Shown: piece after piece, positions 1 to 5,357 of the stretch
Layout: each line of letters begins with the position of its first letter
Numbering within the stretch: position 1 is the first letter of the stretch
NCBI GenBank assembly: GCA_023230665.1
Contig: JALNWY010000194.1
Span: 1 to 5,357, forward strand
From: Deltaproteobacteria bacterium
GTDB taxonomy: Bacteria > Desulfobacterota > Desulfomonilia > UBA1062
Reading direction: 5' to 3'
DNA: 5,357 nt
The notes under the pieces: model-generated
What the model saw: the letters and a program-made list of their open reading frames with translations, nothing else
Database searches by the model: none
Told to the model about the DNA's origin: nothing
Position numbers and translations under genes: made by a program

Positions 1-412
1 CAAGGTCAATGCCGGCGACGAGAAGGTGAAGCGTTCCGGAGAATCACTTGAACAGATCATCGACCATATCCAGGACCTTTCGCAGACCATGGAGGAGATT
101 GCTGCGGCATCGTCTGAGCAGGCCAGCGGGGTGGACGAGCTCAACCGGGCCGTGTCCCAGATCGACAACACCACCCAGCAGAACTCCGCGACTGTAGAAG
201 AGCTTGCCAGTACTTCGGACCACCTCAGCAACGAGGCCAAGGATCTCGCCGAGACCGTGGCGCGCTTCAAGGTATCAGGGGTCGATTTGCACATGAGATA
301 CATGCAGAGCGCCGGCAGATCGGCAGATCACTCGCCGGCCCGGCAAGACCGGCTTTCCGCTCGCACGAAACCCTCATATTCTTCAACAAACGATGACTTC
401 GAGGAATTTTGA
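1..412 (+). CDS. Methyl-accepting chemotaxis protein, C-terminal part (5' end outside window)
   Basis: This is the C-terminal end of a chemoreceptor; the reading frame is open from base 2, so the true start lies upstream. The visible 136 residues are the descending helix of the cytoplasmic four-helix signalling bundle, seen as heptad-rich sequence with the family-typical segments AAASSEQASG and TTQQNSATVEE. The hairpin tip that binds CheA/CheW is not in the window. A site fitting the methylation consensus lies at 185-214. After the helical part ends near RFKVSG (about base 288), about 40 polar residues rich in Ser, Arg and Asp form a probably disordered tail ending in DFEEF, which resembles the aromatic docking pentapeptide of some MCPs. 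CheW follows after 17 bases. The GTG at 26 is an internal Val codon, not a start. Sensor and membrane regions cannot be judged. Family assignment is firm; ligand is unknown. Confidence 0.93.
   Translation, partial: KVNAGDEKVKRSGESLEQIIDHIQDLSQTMEEIAAASSEQASGVDELNRAVSQIDNTTQQNSATVEELASTSDHLSNEAKDLAETVARFKVSGVDLHMRYMQSAGRSADHSPARQDRLSARTKPSYSSTNDDFEEF
185..214 (+). other. Predicted receptor methylation site in the MCP
   Basis: The encoded residues SATVEELAST fit the classical methylation consensus, which is two small residues, two of any kind, a Glu/Gln pair, two of any kind, and two small residues. The Glu pair is encoded at 197-202. In this family the second acidic residue of the pair is normally the methylated one. 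It is the likely substrate of the CheR and CheB encoded downstream. Another partial match, AASSEQAS around 104-127, has a Glu-Gln pair that CheB or CheD could deamidate, but its downstream small-residue pair is incomplete. Sequence match only. Confidence 0.65.
395..409 (+). other. C-terminal aromatic pentapeptide (DFEEF) of the MCP
   Basis: The last five codons before the TGA encode Asp-Phe-Glu-Glu-Phe. This fits the pattern x-aromatic-x-x-aromatic of the NWETF-type tether that binds CheR, and also CheB, in enterobacterial receptors. It sits at the end of a long polar linker, as tethers do. Whether the CheR encoded at 909-1742 can bind it is doubtful, because that protein's beta-subdomain loop looks short. 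Confidence 0.55.
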
Positions 413-413
413 A

Positions 414-420
414 AAGGAGG
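414..420 (+). promoter_or_regulatory. Strong Shine-Dalgarno site of cheW
   Basis: AAGGAGG lies 9 bases before the ATG at 430 and directly after the MCP stop codon (410-412). It fixes the cheW start at 430 rather than the in-frame TTG at 409, which lies upstream of this site and overlaps the MCP stop codon. Confidence 0.85.
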
Positions 421-429
421 AACGTTCTC

Positions 430-906
430 ATGGCAACCGGCACGACAGGTTCAAAGGGTCTTTCCTCCCAGTACGTGACCTTCCTGCTGGGAGACGAGAC
501 GTACGGCATCTCGATCATCAAGCTCAACGAGATCATAGCCTACCAGGATTGTACAACCATTCCGAACGTTCCCGGATTCATCAAGGGTGTGCTCAACCTG
601 CGGGGTATCGTTGTCCCGGTGATCGACCTAAGGGAGCGTTTTTCCATGGGACTCAAGGGCTATGATCAGTTCACGGTTATCATGGTTCTCGATGTTTCGG
701 GCAGGATCATGGGACTGATCGTCGATGCGGTGAGCGATGTCATTACCCTGAACAAGGAAGATATCAAGCCCAGACCCAACTTCTCCACCGGGATCAGCAC
801 GAACTTTATCCACGGGATGGGGGTGAAGGACAAGAAGTTCATCATCCTTCTGGATGTCGACAATCTCCTGTCCGACGATGAATTGAACATGGTCGATGGA
901 GTGTAG
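430..906 (+). CDS. cheW: Chemotaxis coupling protein CheW
   Basis: A 158-residue, single-domain CheW adaptor, the usual length for the family. It is a cytoplasmic scaffold that bridges the receptor tip to the regulatory P5 domain of CheA. A short polar N-terminus (residues 1-13) is followed by the SH3-like double beta-barrel. Recognisable blocks are QYVTFLLGDETYGI (14-27), IPNVPGFIKGVLNLRG (44-59) with the highly conserved Arg58 of the NLRG motif, VVPVIDLRERF (61-71), and the second-barrel strands IMGLIVDAVSDV and KKFIILLDVDNLLS near the C-terminus. The start at ATG 430 is chosen for the AAGGAGG site 9 bases upstream. It lies 17 bases after the MCP and 2 bases before cheR. No receiver domain is fused, so it is CheW and not CheV. 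Confidence 0.96.
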   Translation: MATGTTGSKGLSSQYVTFLLGDETYGISIIKLNEIIAYQDCTTIPNVPGFIKGVLNLRGIVVPVIDLRERFSMGLKGYDQFTVIMVLDVSGRIMGLIVDAVSDVITLNKEDIKPRPNFSTGISTNFIHGMGVKDKKFIILLDVDNLLSDDELNMVDGV

Positions 907-908
907 TA

Positions 909-1742
909 TTGTTCAACCAGTGCCTTGATCTCAACGACAGAGAGTTCCAGCTTTTTCAGGAGATCATTTACCGTGAAACCGGTATTCACATGTCCGACAA
1001 GAAGCGCAAACTTATTGTCGCCAGGCTCTCCAAAAGGCTTAGGGCACTGAATCTGAGTACATTCACCGAGTATTATGATTATTTGAACGAAAGCCCTCAT
1101 TCCGATGGTGAAATCGTAAACCTGGCCAACCGGGTCACGACGAACAAAACCGATTTCTTCCGGGAAAGACACCATTTCGATTTCCTTTTGAGGGAGCTTT
1201 ATCCCCGGATCATTGCAGAAAGCAGGACAAACGGGGTGCGCAGGCTTCGCATATGGTCTGCCGGATGCTCCTCGGGTGAGGAGCCGTATACACTTGCCAT
1301 GGTGACGCTGGAGGCGTTCAAAGGGGAACGCGGGTGGGATATCAAGATCCTGGCCACCGACCTGGACACCGAGATTCTGCAGAAGGCGGTCATCGGCATG
1401 TACCCGACCCAGGCGACCTCGCCTGTTCCCAGAGAATTTCTCCACAAGTATTTCGTCCGCAAGGGGGAACACTATGAAGCGGGTATTGGGCTGAGATCAT
1501 TGATTGCGTTCAGAAAACTCAATCTCATGGACCAGACCTTCCCCATGAAAAACCCGTTTGACATCATATTCTGCAGGAATGTGATCATTTATTTCGACAC
1601 AAAGACCAAAGAAGAGCTTCTGAATAAATTTCACCGGCATCTCAAAACCAAAGGACACATATTCATCGGACACTCCGAATCACTCATGCACATGAAGGAT
1701 CGATTCCGCTATCTCAAGCACACAATCTATCAGAAGGTGTAG
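909..1742 (+). CDS. cheR: Chemotaxis receptor methyltransferase CheR
   Basis: A 277-residue S-adenosylmethionine-dependent protein-glutamate methyltransferase, full length for CheR; it adds methyl groups to MCP glutamates during adaptation. The helical N-terminal domain (about 1-75) leads into TTNKTDFFRE (77-86), including Arg85 at the active-site position. The SAM-binding motif is SAGCSSGEEPY (117-127), followed by the acidic ATDLD (149-153, Asp151 expected to contact SAM) and the late motif FCRNVIIYFD (221-230). The start is a TTG at 909, with GGAG at 898-901 seven bases upstream; an in-frame stop at 879-881 and no earlier start codon make it the first possible start. The cheW stop is 2 bases away, suggesting translational coupling. 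The beta-subdomain (179-206, YFVRKGEHYEAGIG) appears shorter than that of E. coli-type CheR and lacks its RGTGP loop. Confidence 0.96.
   Translation: MFNQCLDLNDREFQLFQEIIYRETGIHMSDKKRKLIVARLSKRLRALNLSTFTEYYDYLNESPHSDGEIVNLANRVTTNKTDFFRERHHFDFLLRELYPRIIAESRTNGVRRLRIWSAGCSSGEEPYTLAMVTLEAFKGERGWDIKILATDLDTEILQKAVIGMYPTQATSPVPREFLHKYFVRKGEHYEAGIGLRSLIAFRKLNLMDQTFPMKNPFDIIFCRNVIIYFDTKTKEELLNKFHRHLKTKGHIFIGHSESLMHMKDRFRYLKHTIYQKV
1733..1737 (+). promoter_or_regulatory. Shine-Dalgarno site of cheD inside the cheR 3' end
   Basis: GAAGG lies 6 bases before the cheD ATG at 1744 and within the last codons of cheR. Only one base separates the cheR stop (1740-1742) from the cheD start, so translation of the two is probably coupled. 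Confidence 0.6.
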
Positions 1743-1743
1743 A

Positions 1744-2337
1744 ATGTATAAGCGATACAGCGAGAAATTCAAGCGCAACATGGTGATCATTTACCCCGGG
1801 GAGTTCTATGTGAGCGACCGGGACATCATGGCCACCGTGCTGGGTTCTTGTATCTCGGTGTGCATCAAGGACAGAAAAACCGGACTTGCCGGAATGAACC
1901 ATTTCATGCTTCCCGGAGACGCCCGGTCACAAGACATGTTTCTCTCCGCTTCTGCGAAGTATGGTATGTTCGCCATGGAACAGCTCATCAACGAAATGAT
2001 CAAGAAAAAGGGCTCGAAGAAGGATTTCGAGGCAAAGGTGTTCGGCGGCGGCCATGTCCTGAATTTCAGAAAATCCGACGGGAATGTGCCCGAGTCGAAC
2101 ATCCACTTTGTCCGGGCCTTTTTGAGAATGGAGCAGGTTGAGGTGGTGAAGGAAGATGTGGGAGGTTATGTGGGCAGAAAGATTCTCTTCTTCCCGGAAA
2201 CAGCCAAGGTGCTTCTCAAGAGGCTCGATACATCGGTCGATTCCAACCTGATCAGGGCTGAAGAGACGTACAAGACAAAGCTGTTCAGGGAAAAGGAGAA
2301 ACTGCAGCAGGCAGGGGGGGATCTTACTCTTTTTTAG
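1744..2337 (+). CDS. cheD: Chemoreceptor glutamine deamidase CheD
   Basis: A 197-residue CheD, the cytoplasmic amidase that converts specific receptor glutamines to glutamates. Visible motifs are YPGEFYVS (17-24), TVLGSCISVCIKD (31-43) with the nucleophile Cys36, and GMNHFMLPG (50-58) with catalytic His53; the 17-residue Cys-His spacing is that of the family. FGGGHVL and VGGYVGRKILF are further conserved CheD strands. Residues about 175-197 form a charged extension ending GGDLTLF, an end I associate with proteobacterial CheD proteins. Start ATG 1744 is supported by GAAGG at 1733-1737. No CheC or CheX partner is visible. The position six residues before the Cys, which I recall as a catalytic Thr in Thermotoga CheD, is Ala30, with Thr31 next to it. 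Confidence 0.94.
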   Translation: MYKRYSEKFKRNMVIIYPGEFYVSDRDIMATVLGSCISVCIKDRKTGLAGMNHFMLPGDARSQDMFLSASAKYGMFAMEQLINEMIKKKGSKKDFEAKVFGGGHVLNFRKSDGNVPESNIHFVRAFLRMEQVEVVKEDVGGYVGRKILFFPETAKVLLKRLDTSVDSNLIRAEETYKTKLFREKEKLQQAGGDLTLF

Positions 2338-2341
2338 GGTT

Positions 2342-2345
2342 AGGA
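2342..2345 (+). promoter_or_regulatory. Shine-Dalgarno site of cheB
   Basis: AGGA stands 7 bases before the ATG at 2353. A second purine run, AAGG at 2347-2350, is only 2 bases from the start and so less likely to be used. Both lie in the 15-base gap after cheD. Confidence 0.5.
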
Positions 2346-2352
2346 TAAGGTT

Positions 2353-3420
2353 ATGGACAAGATCAAGGTTCTCATCATCGACGATTCAGCTCTGGTAAGA
2401 AAACTCTTGAGCGAGGTGCTGGACAACGACCCGCAGATCCAGGTCGTGGGCAGCGCCCCAGACCCCATCATTGCAATCCGCAAGATCAAAAGCCTCAAGC
2501 CCGACGTGATCACGCTCGATGTCGAGATGCCGAAGATGGACGGGCTCACCTTCCTCGAAAAGCTCATGAAGATCCATCCCATGCCGGTTCTCATGTTTTC
2601 TTCGCTGACCCAGCGGGGGGCCGAGGCCACGATGAAGGCCCTGTCGCTCGGCGCCATCGATTTTGTCGCCAAGCCAAAAATCCGGTTGACAGAGAGCATG
2701 GAGGATCTTCGTTCCGACCTGATCATGAAAGTGAAGGCAGCAGCCACGGCCAAGCTGAAGAAGGCGGTTGCTCCGACCATGAGCGTGCCTCCCCGGCACA
2801 GTATGGACGAGATCATCAAACCCCGCAAGGTCTCTCCGGCCCAGGAGGGGGAGAAGGTGCTGGTCATCGGCGCGTCTACCGGCGGTACGGTCGCCATTGA
2901 ACAGATCCTCAACAAGCTGCCGGCCGATTCGCCCCCTACCCTTATCGTGCAGCACATGCCCCCCTTGTTCACCAGGTCTTTTGCCCAGAGGGTAAACGGC
3001 CTGACCGAAATGGAGATCCTGGAGGCCCAGGACCATGATCCCTTGAAACGCGGCACCGCCCTCATCGCACCGGGCGGCAGCCATATGATCATCAACAAGG
3101 GATCAACGGGCTACTATGTGACGGTCAAGGACGGGCCGCCGGTGAACAGGCACAAGCCCTCGGTCGATGTGATTTTCCGGTCGGCTGCGAACACCCTGGG
3201 CTCCAATGGGGTGGGAATCATCCTCACGGGCATGGGCGATGACGGCGCCCGGGGGCTCAAGGAGATGAAGGATTCCGGCGCATTCACCATTGCCCAGGAC
3301 GAAGAGTCCTGCGTGGTGTTCGGCATGCCCAAGGTGGCCATAGAAATGGGTGCGGTGGACAAGGTGCTCCCCTTGAGTTCCATTGCAAAGTTTATCCTGA
3401 GCATGACGAAATCCGGGTAG
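2353..3420 (+). CDS. cheB: Chemotaxis response regulator methylesterase/deamidase CheB
   Basis: A 355-residue two-domain CheB, normal length. The N-terminal receiver (about 1-110) has the acidic pair Asp10-Asp11, the phospho-acceptor Asp56 in TLDVEMPKMDG, Ser83/Ser84 and Lys107 in FVAKP, so it should be phosphorylated by CheA. A linker (about 111-166, Lys/Pro-rich) leads to the methylesterase domain with Ser175 in IGASTGG, His201 in VQHMPP and Asp297 in TGMGDDGARG, the expected Ser-His-Asp triad. It removes receptor methyl esters and can deamidate glutamines. All catalytic positions are intact. The start at ATG 2353 follows AGGA by 7 bases. It closes the cheW-cheR-cheD-cheB set; the next gene begins 26 bases later on the same strand. 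Confidence 0.97.
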   Translation: MDKIKVLIIDDSALVRKLLSEVLDNDPQIQVVGSAPDPIIAIRKIKSLKPDVITLDVEMPKMDGLTFLEKLMKIHPMPVLMFSSLTQRGAEATMKALSLGAIDFVAKPKIRLTESMEDLRSDLIMKVKAAATAKLKKAVAPTMSVPPRHSMDEIIKPRKVSPAQEGEKVLVIGASTGGTVAIEQILNKLPADSPPTLIVQHMPPLFTRSFAQRVNGLTEMEILEAQDHDPLKRGTALIAPGGSHMIINKGSTGYYVTVKDGPPVNRHKPSVDVIFRSAANTLGSNGVGIILTGMGDDGARGLKEMKDSGAFTIAQDEESCVVFGMPKVAIEMGAVDKVLPLSSIAKFILSMTKSG

Positions 3421-3429
3421 GGTTTCGCC

Positions 3430-3436
3430 GGAAGGA
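3430..3436 (+). promoter_or_regulatory. Shine-Dalgarno site of the receiver-ATPase gene
   Basis: GGAAGGA lies 10 bases before a GTG at 3447, in the 26-base gap after cheB. It is the main support for this non-ATG start, which places the first receiver beta-strand (SILAIEED) seven residues in, as expected. No terminator-like hairpin is visible in the gap. Confidence 0.65.
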
Positions 3437-3446
3437 CAAAGAGCCC

Positions 3447-4328
3447 GTGAAAAACAACAGGCAGTCCATCCTGGCCATTGAAGAAGACCTCAAGACCAGG
3501 GAGTTTATCAACCAGGGCCTTTCGACCCATGGCTACACCGTCCACAGCGCCATGGGGGCCAGCGAAGGACTGAAATCGTTTCTCACGATCAGGCCCGAGT
3601 TTGTCATCCTGAGCGTATCGCCTCTCTCCCAGGGATGCATGACCATCCTGCGGGATATCTGCGAGGCAGATCCACATGCCCAGGTAATCACCATCAGCTC
3701 GTGCACGGATGACACCTATGCCATGGAATGCATCAGGCACGGTGCAGCGGATTATCTCAAAAAACCTATCCGGCTAAAGGATCTCACCGGGTCCATAGAA
3801 CGTATCAACAACCGAAGGCGCATGCTCAAGATCATCTCCGAGCCCGATGTTGAATGCGTGCAGGCAGAAGACAAGATCCTGGTGTTTGGCAATGACATTC
3901 GGGACCTCCCCTATATCCTCAACCAGGCCCTCTGCAATGCGCGAAAGGTGTGCAGGGATGTGGACATGCTCAAGACCGCCCTGGGCGAGATCCTGATCAA
4001 TGCGATCGAGCACGGCAACCTGGGGATAACCCGGGAGGAGAAGGTCCTGGCAATTGCAGAAGACAGGTACGAGGATCTCCTGAAGGAAAGAATATGCGAT
4101 CCCTGTTATGCGCTGCGCAAGGTGACGCTCAAGGTGCACATGTCAGACAACGAACTGAGGTACACGGTAACAGACCAGGGGGACGGGTTCGACTGCCGGC
4201 CGATCTTCGAGGACGAGCCCCATATCCGGATGGGCAGCGGCCTGGGCCTGTTCATTGCCAGGAATTTCTTCACCACCCTCACCTATCAGGGTAAGGGCAA
4301 CCAGGTGGTTCTCATCTACAAGGGCTGA
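3447..4328 (+). CDS. Pseudo-receiver fused to RsbW/SpoIIAB-type ATPase (putative partner-switch kinase)
   Basis: A 293-residue cytoplasmic protein. Residues about 6-125 have a CheY-like fold pattern: SILAIEED with acidic Glu12/Glu13/Asp14, a beta-4 strand ending in Ser84/Ser85, and ADYLKKPI with Lys106. The beta-3 segment FVILSVSPLSQG (52-63) has no acidic residue, and Ser56 occupies the usual phospho-Asp place. After a basic helix (NNRRRMLK) comes a GHKL ATPase domain: N-box GEILINAIEHG (180-190; Glu181, Asn185, His189), G1 box DQGDG (243-247) and G2 box GSGLGLFIAR (263-272). There is no His-kinase dimerisation box, so it resembles anti-sigma/partner-switch serine kinases rather than sensor kinases. 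An insert (about 195-225) holds a CxxC (217-220), and there are ten cysteines in all. It starts at GTG 3447 with GGAAGGA upstream. A SpoIIE phosphatase gene follows after 8 bases. The phosphorylation target is unknown. Confidence 0.85.
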   Translation: MKNNRQSILAIEEDLKTREFINQGLSTHGYTVHSAMGASEGLKSFLTIRPEFVILSVSPLSQGCMTILRDICEADPHAQVITISSCTDDTYAMECIRHGAADYLKKPIRLKDLTGSIERINNRRRMLKIISEPDVECVQAEDKILVFGNDIRDLPYILNQALCNARKVCRDVDMLKTALGEILINAIEHGNLGITREEKVLAIAEDRYEDLLKERICDPCYALRKVTLKVHMSDNELRYTVTDQGDGFDCRPIFEDEPHIRMGSGLGLFIARNFFTTLTYQGKGNQVVLIYKG

Positions 4329-4336
4329 AGGAAGCG

Positions 4337-5357
4337 ATGCACGCAATGCAAGACAATGAGTTCTTTGTGAAGTTTACCGATGCACTGCCTGCAGGTCTTC
4401 TGGTCGCATCGGACGACGGGCAGGTGTTTCTCTGGAACTCGACCGCTGAGCTGATCACGCGCATGGACAGGGGCGGCATTATCGGAAGACGCGCAGACGA
4501 TCTGCCCGAGTGCATCAGAGGCCTCCTCGGTTCCAACAGATCAGAGATCACCATTGAAATACCGGGAGGTGAGTTCCGTCATATCCGCAAAACCGCTCAC
4601 GAGATCTCGGTAAACGAAACAGGGAACAATGTCATCGTAGCATTTATGGATATGACCGACCACCTGATCAAAAAGCAGGAAATGGAGCAGGTGCTCATAG
4701 AGACGGCCGAGACCCGGGATCTCATGGAGGAGCAGGCTGCCAGGCTTGCCATGGCGCTGGCCGACGTGGATGAAAAAAGCGAGATCATCCAGGCCCAGAA
4801 CAAGCGAATGGTCGATGAACTCAAGATGGCGGGCAAGCTTCAGAAGAGCCTTCTGCCCAATATTTACGAGAACATCGGCGGGGTAAGCGTCTCCTGCAAG
4901 TATATCCCCTCCATTCACATCGGGGGTGATCTCTACGATGTGGTGGATCTGGGACAGGGGCTCTCCGGCTTCATCATCGCGGATGTGTCCGGGCACGGTG
5001 TGGCAGCGGCTCTGGTATCGTCCATGTTCAAGATGAGCTTCCACACGCTGGCAGCGAACGTGGCGAGCCCCAAAATCCTCTTTCACATGCTCAACCAGGA
5101 GTTCAATCCGATCCTCTCCGAGGACTATATCACGGCCTTTTATCTCCTGAGCGACTCTGCGAACAGCTCCATATCCTTTTCCAATGCCGGCCACCCTACT
5201 CCGCTCCTCTACAAGAAGAGCACCCGGGAGGTTATCGAACTCGATACCGACGGATTCTTCCTCGGAATGTTCGACGACGGCGCCTACGAGGAGAAGACCA
5301 TCACGGGCATCGAACGGGGCGATGCCCTGCTCCTCTATACCGACTGCCTCTTGGAGA
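4337..5357 (+). CDS. PAS, coiled-coil, SpoIIE/PP2C-family serine phosphatase (3' end outside window)
   Basis: 340 codons are visible and the frame is still open at the right edge. Residues about 9-112 look like a PAS sensor domain (ALPAGLLVASDDGQVFLWN near the start, VIVAFMDMTDHL at the end). A charged coiled coil (about 110-170) ends in the AGKLQKSLLP junction typical of the family. The SpoIIE phosphatase domain has GGDLYDV (196-202, metal-binding Asp198), ADVSGHGVAAAL (215-226, Asp216), SNAGHPTPLLY (282-292) and LLLYTDC (331-337, Asp336). The final Asp-containing motif is beyond the window. Such enzymes dephosphorylate a Ser/Thr on a STAS-domain protein, opposing an RsbW-like kinase such as the one encoded just upstream. 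No transmembrane segment is seen. The chosen start is ATG 4337, with AAGGA at 4328-4332; ATG 4346 is an alternative. The usual Gly after TD is Cys337. Confidence 0.9.
   Translation, partial: MHAMQDNEFFVKFTDALPAGLLVASDDGQVFLWNSTAELITRMDRGGIIGRRADDLPECIRGLLGSNRSEITIEIPGGEFRHIRKTAHEISVNETGNNVIVAFMDMTDHLIKKQEMEQVLIETAETRDLMEEQAARLAMALADVDEKSEIIQAQNKRMVDELKMAGKLQKSLLPNIYENIGGVSVSCKYIPSIHIGGDLYDVVDLGQGLSGFIIADVSGHGVAAALVSSMFKMSFHTLAANVASPKILFHMLNQEFNPILSEDYITAFYLLSDSANSSISFSNAGHPTPLLYKKSTREVIELDTDGFFLGMFDDGAYEEKTITGIERGDALLLYTDCLLE

Noticed and set aside
26..28. GTG as the start of a small 128-residue protein
   Set aside because: The frame stays open upstream with MCP-like sequence, so the GTG is an internal Val codon of the receptor.
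409..429. Upstream TTG start for cheW that would add seven residues
   Set aside because: The AAGGAGG site at 414-420 lies after that TTG and is ideally spaced for the ATG at 430; the extra residues are not typical of CheW.
666..1472. Long open frame (268 codons) on the minus strand opposite cheW and cheR
   Set aside because: It lies entirely antisense to two well-supported che genes, encodes a protein with no recognisable domain, and is explained by the codon bias of the real genes.
2340..3098. Minus-strand open frame (252 codons) opposite cheB
   Set aside because: It is a mirror of the cheB coding frame, low in complexity and rich in Ser, Met and Arg, without any domain; cheB has every catalytic residue.
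3421..3446. Possible terminator or promoter between cheB and the receiver-ATPase gene
   Set aside because: The gap is only 26 bases, shows no stem followed by a T run, and is largely taken up by the ribosome binding site.
3447..4328. Reading the receiver-ATPase protein as a hybrid histidine kinase
   Set aside because: There is no H-box or dimerisation helix pair between the receiver and the ATPase, and the N-box pattern (ILINAIEHG) is of the RsbW/SpoIIAB type.
4541..5194. Minus-strand open frame (217 codons) opposite the SpoIIE phosphatase
   Set aside because: It is antisense to a plus-strand frame that carries the PAS and SpoIIE motifs. The plus-strand gene is easy to overlook only because its stop codon lies outside the window.

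Overview
The window is a compact, single-strand (+) signal-transduction operon whose base composition and gene content suggest a Gram-negative bacterium of the deltaproteobacterial / Desulfobacterota type. That assignment is an inference from moderately GC-rich DNA, purine-rich Shine-Dalgarno sites, CheD beside CheB, and a receiver-ATPase plus SpoIIE pair next to chemotaxis genes. No rRNA or other taxonomic marker is present.

Layout: (1) bases 1-412 hold the C-terminal end of a methyl-accepting chemotaxis protein (MCP), with a methylation site and an aromatic C-terminal tail ending DFEEF. (2) 430-906 cheW, 909-1742 cheR (TTG start), 1744-2337 cheD and 2353-3420 cheB form an almost gapless adaptation cassette. 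(3) 3447-4328 encodes a receiver-like domain that has lost its phospho-accepting aspartate, fused to an RsbW/SpoIIAB-type ATPase. (4) 4337 to the right edge encodes a PAS, coiled-coil, SpoIIE/PP2C-type phosphatase that is cut off by the window. The gaps between genes are 17, 2, 1, 15, 26 and 8 bases. No gap can hold a convincing promoter or terminator, so all genes are probably co-transcribed.

How they would work together: CheW couples the receptor to a CheA kinase that is not in this window. CheR methylates, CheB demethylates/deamidates and CheD deamidates receptor glutamine/glutamate sites. The last two genes have the parts of a partner-switching circuit: a serine kinase/anti-sigma-like ATPase opposed by a SpoIIE phosphatase, normally acting on a STAS-domain protein, which is not seen here. 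The most interesting points are the linkage of a chemotaxis adaptation set to a partner switch, the apparently phosphorylation-dead receiver controlling the switch kinase, and the mismatch between a docking-type receptor tail and a CheR that seems to lack the docking loop. No tRNA, rRNA, CRISPR array, mobile element or long repeat was found, and no stretch over 300 bases lacks a gene.
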